Below are positions 1 to 6,950 of a stretch of 15,269 nt of DNA, in pieces. How positions within the stretch are numbered: position 1 is the stretch's first letter; each line of letters opens with the position of its first letter. The stretch is from RECO01 sp050485385 (GTDB taxonomy: Bacteria; Pseudomonadota; Alphaproteobacteria; Geminicoccales; Geminicoccaceae). A model generated the notes under the pieces. It saw only the letters and a list, made by a program, of their open reading frames with translations. It was not told the origin of the DNA and did not search any database. Location of the stretch: assembly GCA_050485385.1 (NCBI GenBank), contig JBJHBG010000115.1:1-15269 (forward strand), written 5' to 3'. The translations under genes and the position numbers were made by a program.

Positions 1-44
1 ATCTGGGCGTCACCATGACCGAGATCATCAAGGGCGAGCAGTAG
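1..44 (+). CDS. fliN: 3' end of flagellar motor switch protein FliN (partial)
   Basis: Only the last 13 codons and a TAG stop (42-44) lie in the window, reading LGVTMTEIIKGEQ. FliN proteins end in a SpoA-type beta fold followed by a similar '(L/F)GV.(M/L)TEI(I/V)' tail, and in Caulobacter fliN sits directly upstream of flbD. FliN is a cytoplasmic C-ring protein that helps set rotation direction and docks the export ATPase complex. The frame and stop are seen directly. The identity is inferred from the short tail plus gene order, so another SpoA-domain protein cannot be excluded. Confidence 0.6.
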   Translation, partial: LGVTMTEIIKGEQ

Positions 45-76
45 GCTCCCCGGCCCGCCCCGAACGGAAGATCGCC

Positions 77-1171
<1,095 letters not shown>

Positions 1172-1174
1172 CGC

Positions 1175-1393
1175 ATGGGGTCGGTCGCGGCCTCGGGCGA
1201 GGGCGGCTTCGTCGGCCGCACCGTCGCCGACGTCGAGCGCGACCTCATCGTCGAGACCCTGGACCATACCCGTGGCAACCGGACCCACGCCGCAGCGATC
1301 CTCGGCATCTCGATCCGCACGCTGCGCAATCGCCTGACCGAATACACCGCCCAAGGCGTCGCCGTAGCGGCCGCCGACGGCGAGCGGGGCTGA
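1175..1393 (+). CDS. flbD: Detached C-terminal Fis-type HTH domain of FlbD
   Basis: This 72-residue frame is exactly in phase with flbD and separated from it only by TAG plus one CGC codon. Residues 12-60 are the FlbD DNA-binding domain: FVGRTVADVERDLI, then GNRTHAAAILGISIRTLRNRL, a Fis-family helix-turn-helix (I recall near-identical wording at the end of Caulobacter FlbD). It would bind enhancer-like sites in flagellar promoters. No convincing ribosome site precedes ATG 1175. However, the upstream stop lies 4 bases away, so termination-reinitiation could produce it as a separate small protein. Otherwise it is the dead end of a pseudogene, or the stop is a sequence error (CAG to TAG would restore Gln). 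The conserved motif gives no sign of decay. The stop codon TGA is 5 bases before flhA. Confidence 0.75.
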   Translation: MGSVAASGEGGFVGRTVADVERDLIVETLDHTRGNRTHAAAILGISIRTLRNRLTEYTAQGVAVAAADGERG

Positions 1394-1398
1394 GGGCC

Positions 1399-3522
1399 AT
1401 GGCCACCGTCCTCGCCGATGCCGGCACCGGCGCCCCCAAGACCTGGCTCGACCGCCTGAGCGACCAGCGCGACATCTTCATGGCCATCGGCGTCATCGGC
1501 ATCCTCGTCGTGCTGATCCTGCCGATGCCGAAGATGGCGCTGGACATGCTGCTCGCGATTTCGATCGCGGTGTCGGTGATGGTGCTGTTCACCGCGCTGT
1601 TCATCGAGCACCCGCTGCAATTCTCCAGCTTCCCGACGGTGCTGCTGCTGGCAACGATGCTCAGGCTGGCGCTGAACCTCGCCTCCACCCGCCTGATCCT
1701 CGCCCACGGCCACGAGGGGCCGGATGCCGCCGGCCACGTGATCGAGGCATTCGGCGGCTTCGTCATGCAGGGCAACATCGTCATCGGCCTGATCGTGTTC
1801 GCGATCCTGGTAATCGTGAACTTCGTTGTCATCACCAAGGGCTCGGGGCGCATCGCCGAAGTCGCCGCCCGCTTCTCGCTCGACGCCATGCCGGGCAAGC
1901 AGATGGCGATCGACGCCGACCTTTCCTCCGGGCTGATCGACGAGGACACCGCCCGCCAGCGGCGCAAGACGCTGGAGGAGGAAAGCTCGTTCTTCGGCGC
2001 CATGGACGGTGCCGCCAAGTTCGTCCGCGGCGACGCCATCGCGGGCCTCTTGATCACGGCGATCAACCTCGTCGCCGGCCTCATCATCGGCATCGGCCAG
2101 ATGGGCATCAGCGCCGCCGACGCCGCGCAGAGCTACACCCTCTTGACCGTCGGCGACGGCCTCGTCTCGCAGATCCCGGCCTTGATCGTCTCCACCGCGG
2201 CGGGCCTCCTGGTCTCCAAGGCTGGCGTCGGCGGCCGCGTCGACATCGCCCTGGTCAAGCAGTTCGGCGCCCACCCGCGCACCTTCCAGGTGACGTCCGG
2301 GCTCCTCGTCGTGCTGGCGCTCCTGCCCGGCCTCCCGATGCTCCCGTTCCTCGCCCTCGCCGGCGCCAGCGCCGCGATCGCCTGGTACGGCGGCAAGCAC
2401 AAGGCGCGCGAGGACGAAGCCGCAGCCAACGAAGCGAACGCCAAGGCCCAGGCCAACGAGGCCGGCAGCACGGCCGCCAACGAGGACAGCATCGGTGCGG
2501 CACTGGCCATGGACACCCTGCGCCTGGAACTCGGCTACGGCCTGTTGCAGCTCATCAAGCCGGGCGATGCGCCCGGGCTGCCCGACCAGGTCAAGGCGCT
2601 GCGCCGGCAGCTCGCCAAGGAGTTGGGCTTCTTGATGCCGGCGGTGCGCATCCAGGACAACCTGCAGCTCCCCGCCAATACCTACGTCGTCCGCCTGAAG
2701 GAGATGGAGATCGCGCGCGGCGAGGTGCGACCGGGCCAGCTCCTGGTGATGGACCCGCAGGGCCTGCCGATCGAGCTGGTCGGCGAGGCGACCAAGGAGC
2801 CGACGTTCGGCCTGGATGCCATGTGGGTCGGCCGCCACCTCAAGGACATGGCCGATGCCAAGGGCCTCACCATCGTCGAGCCGACCACCGTGGTCACCAC
2901 CCACCTCACCGAAATGGTGAAGGAAAACCTGCCGGACCTGCTGAGCTTCGCAGCCACGCAGCAGTTGCTGACGGAGATCGCCGAGCCCTATCAACGGTTG
3001 CTCTCGGACCTCGTGCCGAGCAAGCTCTCGACCGGTGGCATCCAGCGGGTGCTGCAGGGGCTGTTGAGCGAGCGCGTGTCGATCCGCGACCTGCCCTTGA
3101 TCCTGGAGGCGCTGAGCGACGTGGCCGGCATGACGCAGAACCACACGCTGCTGATCGAGTACGTCCGCGGTCGTCTCGCCCGGCAGATCAGCCGCGACGC
3201 GACCGGGCCCGCCGGCTACGTCCCCATCCTCACGCTGTCGCCGGCCTGGGAACAGGCCTTCGCCGACGCCCTGGTCGACGGTGGCAATGGCGGCGAGCGG
3301 CAGCTGGCGATGGCGCCTTCGGAACTGCACCGGTTCGTTGCCGCCGTCCGCGAGCGGTTCGAGGAGCAGGCGCAGAAGGGCGAGTTGCCGGTGCTGGTCA
3401 CCACGCCGACGCTGCGCCCCTACGTTCGCGCCATGATCGAGCGGTTTCGGCCGTCGACGGTGGTTCTCTCGCAGAACGAGATCCATCCGAAGGCGCGAAT
3501 CAAGACCCTCGGACACGTGTAG
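1399..3522 (+). CDS. flhA: Flagellar biosynthesis protein FlhA
   Basis: FlhA is the large inner-membrane subunit of the flagellar type III export gate. It couples the proton gradient to export, and its cytosolic domain docks chaperone-substrate complexes. The 707 residues match the family length of about 690-710. Hydrophobic segments fit the usual eight membrane helices (roughly 27-42, 46-68, 78-101, 124-147, 211-233, 248-273, 297-312, 314-331). The FHIPEP-family signature lies around RLALNLASTRLIL (89-101), and the conserved cytosolic loop follows, with RFSLDAMPGKQMAIDADL (158-175) and EEESSFFGAMDGAAKFVRGD. Residues 335-365 are an Ala/Glu/Asn-rich linker to the soluble domain (366-707). The ATG at 1399 follows a GAGGG ribosome site that overlaps the flbD stop, so translation is probably coupled. 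Nothing is missing. Confidence 0.97.
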   Translation: MATVLADAGTGAPKTWLDRLSDQRDIFMAIGVIGILVVLILPMPKMALDMLLAISIAVSVMVLFTALFIEHPLQFSSFPTVLLLATMLRLALNLASTRLILAHGHEGPDAAGHVIEAFGGFVMQGNIVIGLIVFAILVIVNFVVITKGSGRIAEVAARFSLDAMPGKQMAIDADLSSGLIDEDTARQRRKTLEEESSFFGAMDGAAKFVRGDAIAGLLITAINLVAGLIIGIGQMGISAADAAQSYTLLTVGDGLVSQIPALIVSTAAGLLVSKAGVGGRVDIALVKQFGAHPRTFQVTSGLLVVLALLPGLPMLPFLALAGASAAIAWYGGKHKAREDEAAANEANAKAQANEAGSTAANEDSIGAALAMDTLRLELGYGLLQLIKPGDAPGLPDQVKALRRQLAKELGFLMPAVRIQDNLQLPANTYVVRLKEMEIARGEVRPGQLLVMDPQGLPIELVGEATKEPTFGLDAMWVGRHLKDMADAKGLTIVEPTTVVTTHLTEMVKENLPDLLSFAATQQLLTEIAEPYQRLLSDLVPSKLSTGGIQRVLQGLLSERVSIRDLPLILEALSDVAGMTQNHTLLIEYVRGRLARQISRDATGPAGYVPILTLSPAWEQAFADALVDGGNGGERQLAMAPSELHRFVAAVRERFEEQAQKGELPVLVTTPTLRPYVRAMIERFRPSTVVLSQNEIHPKARIKTLGHV

Positions 3523-3525
3523 GCG

Positions 3526-4461
3526 ATGCAGATCAGGACCTTCGATGCCCGTACGCTCGACGCCGCCCAGGCGGCCGTGCGCGCGGTGTTGGGGGACGAC
3601 GCGCTGATCCTGGCGACCGAGACGACGCCGGCCGGCATCCGCATCACCGCGGCGGTCGAGACCGAGAGCCGGATCGGCGACCTGCTCGCCGCCGACGACG
3701 CCACCGAGGTCGATCCCCATCTGGAGCGCGTGCTGGCCTTCCACGGGGTGCCGCCGGCACTCGTCCGCCGACTGGCGACGGCCGCCGTCGGCATCGGTGA
3801 GATCGAGGCGGCCCTCGCGGCGAGCCTCAGGCCACATCTGAAGCCCGCGACCGAGCCGCTGCGGCGGGTGCTGGTCGGCCCGCCGGGACACGGCAAGACG
3901 CTGGCCGCCGCACGGCTGGCGAAGGCGTCGCTCGGCCGTGGCCGGAAGCCACGCGTGCTGGCCCTACGCCTGCCGGGTGCCGCCGCCTGCGGCCGGCTCC
4001 GTGCCCTGCTCGCCGACACCCCACTCGCGGTCGAGGACCTCGACGGGATCGGCGCCCTGGACACGGCCATCGCCGCCGTCGACGACGGGACGGAGGTCGT
4101 CGTCGACGTCGACGGCCTCGTCGCCCAGGTGCCGGGCGACGCCGCGCGGCTCCGGGCGATCCTGCACGCGGTCGATGCCGTGGGCGCGCTCGTCGTCAGC
4201 GTCGAGGGCCAAGCGGCGAGCGTGCTCGAGACCGTGGTCGACCATCTGGGCCTCGGTTGCCGCTCGGTCCTGTTCACCAAGCTGGACGCGACTCGCCGCT
4301 ACGGTGCGCTGGTCGCCGTGGCGGCGGCCGGTGTCCGACTGGAGCCGGTCAGCGTGAGCGGCAATGTCGGGGACGGTCTCTCGCGGCTCAGCGCGACCGG
4401 CCTCGCCCGCCTGCTCGCGCGCCGCTTCGATGCCGCCGCCACGCCGAGCGCTGCACGATGA
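3526..4461 (+). CDS. flhF: FlhF-like SRP-family NTPase, nucleotide motifs degenerate
   Basis: FlhF is an SRP/FtsY-type GTPase that places and numbers polar flagella. The 311-residue product has the family N-terminus MQIRTFDARTLDAAQAAVR and a short N-domain (residues 70-110). Its G domain shows G1 as GPPGHGKT (118-125), where the family usually has GPTGVGKTTT. G4 is TKLDAT (251-256) and G5 is GNVGDGL (279-285). The G2 DTxR element after G1 is not recognisable: the stretch reads LALRLPGAAACGRLRALL. The G3 DTAG motif is replaced by VVVDVDGL (191-198). GTP may therefore be bound but hydrolysed poorly, which is inference. The gene begins 3 bases after the flhA stop with no strong ribosome site, suggesting coupling, and its stop overlaps the start of flhG. 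The family call is firm from context and ends; activity is uncertain. Confidence 0.88.
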   Translation: MQIRTFDARTLDAAQAAVRAVLGDDALILATETTPAGIRITAAVETESRIGDLLAADDATEVDPHLERVLAFHGVPPALVRRLATAAVGIGEIEAALAASLRPHLKPATEPLRRVLVGPPGHGKTLAAARLAKASLGRGRKPRVLALRLPGAAACGRLRALLADTPLAVEDLDGIGALDTAIAAVDDGTEVVVDVDGLVAQVPGDAARLRAILHAVDAVGALVVSVEGQAASVLETVVDHLGLGCRSVLFTKLDATRRYGALVAVAAAGVRLEPVSVSGNVGDGLSRLSATGLARLLARRFDAAATPSAAR

Positions 4462-5180
4462 GCCGCATCGTCACCATCGCCTCGGGCAAGGGCGGCGTCG
4501 GCAAGACCTGGGTGGCTGCAACCTTGGCGCAGGCCCTGGCCGAGCGCGGCGAGGCGGTGCTGCTGGTCGACGCCGACTGGGGCCTCGCCAACGCCGACGT
4601 GCAGCTCGGCGTGTCGCGGGCGCCCTGCCTGCCGGTCGCGGGCGACGTTGCCGAGCTCGAAGCGGCGACGGTGCCGGTCGCGGGCTTTCGTCTCCTCGCA
4701 GGGGCTTCCGGCAGCGGCCGGCTGGTCGATCTCGGCCGGCCGACGCTCGATCGCCTGGCGGCCCGACTCCGCCTGCTCGCGCAACGCTACGACCGGGTCG
4801 TCGTCGACCTCGCCTCCGGGGCGGAGGCGCCGGTACGGCGGTGGTGGCAACTCGGCGACGTCCGCCTCGTCGTCATGACGCCGGATCCGACCTCGCTCAC
4901 CGATGCCTATGCGCTGTTGAAGCTCTGCCGCCGCGACGGCGCGGTCGGCCGACCGCAAATCGTCGTCAACCGCGCGGCCTCCCGTGCCGCGGGCGATGCC
5001 GCTGCGTCGCGCCTGACCCGCGCCGCCGCCGGCTTCCTGCAGCTCGATCTCGCGACCGCGGCGGTGCTCCTGGAGGACCCGCGCGTGCCCGCGAGCATCC
5101 GCGCCCAACGACCGTTCCTCGCCCACCACCCCACCTCACCGACCGCCGCCGGCTTCCGCCAGCTCGCGGCCAGCCTGTAG
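4458..5180 (+). CDS. flhG: FlhG/FleN-type MinD-like ATPase
   Basis: FlhG (also FleN, YlxH) is a MinD/ParA-family ATPase that limits flagellar number and works with FlhF and C-ring proteins. The 240-residue protein starts MSRIVTIASGKGGVGKT, with the deviant Walker A KGGVGKT at 11-17. Switch I is VDADWGLAN (37-45), and Walker B is YDRVVVDLASG (111-121), where the family usually has DxxAG. The family's N-terminal extension carrying the DQAxxLR motif, which stimulates FlhF GTPase, is absent from this start. The frame stays open upstream inside flhF, but the ATGA overlap with the flhF stop (4458-4461) strongly favours ATG 4458. A clear MinD-type C-terminal amphipathic membrane helix was not seen. 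This is the last flagellar gene in the window. Confidence 0.88.
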   Translation: MSRIVTIASGKGGVGKTWVAATLAQALAERGEAVLLVDADWGLANADVQLGVSRAPCLPVAGDVAELEAATVPVAGFRLLAGASGSGRLVDLGRPTLDRLAARLRLLAQRYDRVVVDLASGAEAPVRRWWQLGDVRLVVMTPDPTSLTDAYALLKLCRRDGAVGRPQIVVNRAASRAAGDAAASRLTRAAAGFLQLDLATAAVLLEDPRVPASIRAQRPFLAHHPTSPTAAGFRQLAASL

Positions 5181-5303
5181 GTCGGGCGCGGCGCTCGCAG
5201 CGGCGGCGCGACGCCAAGTCTATTCAATGCGTCGCAAATCCGACAGATTGACGGCCGTACAGGACGGCTGGCCGGTGGCCGCCGGATCGTCGTGGAGAAA
5301 CCG
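5181..5303 (+). other. Intergenic boundary between flagellar and srf-like clusters
   Basis: This is the first gap of more than 60 bases between genes in the window. It opens with a GC-rich imperfect inverted repeat (about 5181-5211, loop near CGC) without a following T-run, so a factor-independent terminator is not supported. Next comes a comparatively AT-rich patch (5216-5250, including TATTCAATG and GCAAATC) and a TTGACG at 5248-5253 that resembles a -35 box. No matching -10 hexamer lies 16-18 bases downstream, and no sigma-54 GG-N10-GC element was found. If the srf-like cluster has its own promoter, this is one of the most likely places, but none can be called. Confidence 0.4.
5294..5297 (+). 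promoter_or_regulatory. Ribosome binding site deciding the start of the 5304 gene
   Basis: GGAG at 5294-5297 lies 6 bases before ATG 5304. The longer alternative would start at GTG 5292, which overlaps this site and has no ribosome site of its own. ATG 5304 is therefore preferred and the N-terminus is MRAAAYVGMT. Confidence 0.65.
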
Positions 5304-6032
5304 ATGCGCGCCGCGGCCTATGTCGGCATGACGTTCGCCGTTGCCGGCTTGGCGCTGGCGGCAGCCTGGGCGGTGTTGCCGGCGTGCAGCCTCGTCGGTG
5401 CGCCCTGGGCCGGGCATTGCCCGCCGGTCACCGAAGCGCCGGACACCGACCGGCTCGACGAGCTCGCCGCGCGGCGGGCGGCCTTGGAAGCCGAGATCGC
5501 CTCGCTGCAACGCCGGGTCGCGGCCCTGCCGATCTGCGCGGTGCCGATTCCCGAGCCGGAGCCCGAACCCGAGCCGGTGGTCGCGGTCCCGCCGCCTCCG
5601 CCGCCGCCGGCGCCGCCACCGGCGCCACCGCAGCCGCCACGGGACATCGCCCAGGACCGTTGGGAAGAGCAGGACATCTCGCTGCTCGAAGGCTGCTGGG
5701 ATCTCGACAGCAACTTCGAGACCGTCGAGCCGGGCAACGTCCGCTATCCGGTGCGGAGTTGGAGCATGTGCTTCGATGCGAACGGGCGCGGTCGGCAGGA
5801 GTTCCGCGCCTTCCGCACGCAGGTCCATTGCTCGGGCGGCGTCCGCGGCGCGTTCCAGCGCTCGGGCAATCTGGACATCAGCTTCACCGAGGACGCGCGC
5901 TGCGCGACCGGCGGTCAGGTCGCCAGGCGGCAGGCCACGTGCACCCTCCGCGCGGACGGTCGCGCCGCCTGTACCTCGATCCGCCACGTCGACCAGTTGC
6001 AGCAGAGCTTCGTCCTGCGCAGGCGGCGATGA
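5304..6032 (+). CDS. Membrane-anchored coiled-coil stalk protein with six-Cys tip domain (SrfA-like, copy 1)
   Basis: I do not recognise a characterised homolog. The 242 residues show, in order: a membrane segment (6-26); a Cys pair in the pattern C28-x6-W-x3-C39-P; a coiled-coil stretch RLDELAARRAALEAEIASLQ (50-69); Cys78; a Glu-Pro then Pro-rich linker (81-113); and a tip domain (117-242). The tip begins DRWEEQDISLLEGCW and has six cysteines (131, 156, 176, 200, 213, 223), with CFDANGRGRQ in the middle. The N-terminus is short, so the tip should lie in the periplasm, where the cysteines could pair. The next gene is a tandem paralog with all nine cysteines conserved. From memory the tip resembles the C-terminal part of enterobacterial SrfA. 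LPAC at 25-28 loosely resembles a lipobox, but Pro at that place argues against a lipoprotein. This is the first gene of the srf-like cluster. Confidence 0.8.
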   Translation: MRAAAYVGMTFAVAGLALAAAWAVLPACSLVGAPWAGHCPPVTEAPDTDRLDELAARRAALEAEIASLQRRVAALPICAVPIPEPEPEPEPVVAVPPPPPPPAPPPAPPQPPRDIAQDRWEEQDISLLEGCWDLDSNFETVEPGNVRYPVRSWSMCFDANGRGRQEFRAFRTQVHCSGGVRGAFQRSGNLDISFTEDARCATGGQVARRQATCTLRADGRAACTSIRHVDQLQQSFVLRRRR

Positions 6033-6209
6033 ATGCCCACGAACGTACGTCCGTACCGCCCTCGAGCCTCGACAGGGGCGGCGAGATCGTGAACAACGGG
6101 CCATCTGGCGCAGCCGATCGGCGATCCGGTCATGTCATCGAACGACAACCAACGAAACGGTGGCGCGGCAGGGCGCGGGCTCCGCGCGCTCGTCTGGCGG
6201 CCTTGATCG
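6033..6209 (+). other. 177-base gap between the two tandem paralogs
   Basis: An ATG overlaps the upstream stop (6029-6032), and its frame stays open far into the next gene. Its product (MNAHERTSVPPSSLDRGG...) is Arg/Pro-rich, has no recognisable motif and runs through a convincing gene in another frame, so it is not called. The stretch contains the palindrome CGTACG and several GC-rich runs. I see no clear promoter, sigma-54 element or terminator. It is the longest noncoding stretch in the window. Confidence 0.4.
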
Positions 6210-6884
6210 ATGCTGCGCCGCCTCGTCTTCGTTCTCCTGCCGATCGGCATCGCGCTCGCCGCACTGGCTGCCGCCGTCCTCGTCCTGCCGGCCTGCGCCG
6301 TCCTGCCGTTCGCCTGGGCCGGTGTCTGCCCATCGCCGCCGGCACCCTCCAGCCGGCTCGACGACTTGGCGGCGCGACGTCACGCCCTGGAGGCCGAGAT
6401 CGCGGCCCTGCAAACACGCGTCGCGGCCTTGCCGCTCTGCGAGGTGCCTCGGGCCGAGCCGCAGCCCGAACCACAGCCCGAGGTGGTCACCCCGGCGCCG
6501 GACATTCCGCGCGACCGGTGGGAGGAGCGCGACCTTGGCGTCCTCGAGGGCTGCTGGAACCTCGACAGCGACTACGCCGTCCAGGACATCCACACACGCG
6601 TCATTACCCCCGTCGAGGCGTGGCAGATGTGCTTCGACGGCAACGGCCGCGGCCGGCAGACGCTGCGCTTTCGGGGCGGTGCCACGTGCAGCGGTTCCCT
6701 TTCCAGCGCCTTCAACGCGGCCGGCGACCTGGAGATCGACGACATCGCCAACGTGCAGTGCAGCAACGGCAGCGCGATCTTCCGTCGTATCTCGACCTGC
6801 AGCCTCAACCGCGCGGGGCGCGCCGATTGCCAATCGCGGACCGTGGAGCGCCCGGGCCGCGCCACGTTCACCATGCGCCGATGA
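6210..6884 (+). CDS. Membrane-anchored coiled-coil stalk protein with six-Cys tip domain (SrfA-like, copy 2)
   Basis: This 224-residue protein is a paralog of the preceding gene with the same plan: membrane segment (5-26), C29-x6-W-x3-C40-P, coiled coil RLDDLAARRHALEAEIAALQ (49-68), Cys77, a shorter Glu/Pro/Gln linker (79-100), and a tip domain (102-224) starting DRWEERDLGVLEGCWNLDS. The six tip cysteines (115, 141, 160, 184, 197, 207) keep nearly the same spacing as in copy 1. The linker lacks the long Pro run of copy 1, so the paralogs differ most in the spacer and in tip surface residues. ATG 6210 is the first start after an in-frame TGA at 6204-6206; GGCGG at 6196-6200 is a weak ribosome site. 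The predicted location is inner membrane with a periplasmic tip. Function is unknown. Confidence 0.82.
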   Translation: MLRRLVFVLLPIGIALAALAAAVLVLPACAVLPFAWAGVCPSPPAPSSRLDDLAARRHALEAEIAALQTRVAALPLCEVPRAEPQPEPQPEVVTPAPDIPRDRWEERDLGVLEGCWNLDSDYAVQDIHTRVITPVEAWQMCFDGNGRGRQTLRFRGGATCSGSLSSAFNAAGDLEIDDIANVQCSNGSAIFRRISTCSLNRAGRADCQSRTVERPGRATFTMRR

Positions 6885-6893
6885 TGCCCGTTT

Positions 6894-6923
6894 CACGCCT
6901 CGTCGCCTCACGCCTCGGCGCGT
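6894..6923 (+). repeat. Two-copy 15-base direct repeat in intergenic gap
   Basis: CACGCCTCG occurs at 6894-6902 and again at 6909-6917. The two adjacent 15-base units differ at two positions. It lies between copy 2 of the stalk gene and the protease gene. It may be a small slippage duplication; no function can be assigned. Confidence 0.5.
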
Positions 6924-6950
6924 GATGGCCGACGCCACGGAGAGCCCGTC

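Noticed and set aside
5181..5211. Rho-independent terminator after flhG
   Set aside because: The inverted repeat has several mismatches and no T-run follows.
5379..5387. Lipobox (LPAC) making the stalk proteins lipoproteins
   Set aside because: Pro at the -2 place is atypical. The related third protein has VAPC after an internal membrane segment, so the Cys fits better as part of C-x6-W-x3-C.
6155..6185. Sigma-54 promoter before copy 2 of the stalk gene (TGGCGCG...GGCGC)
   Set aside because: The GG-to-GC spacing is 9, not 10, and the -12 element lacks TTGC; likely chance in GC-rich sequence.
5384..6925. Long plus-strand frames in other phases across the two stalk genes (also 5341-6969)
   Set aside because: Arg/Ala/Pro-rich translations without motifs. 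The chosen phase gives two paralogous proteins with conserved cysteines, which is decisive.
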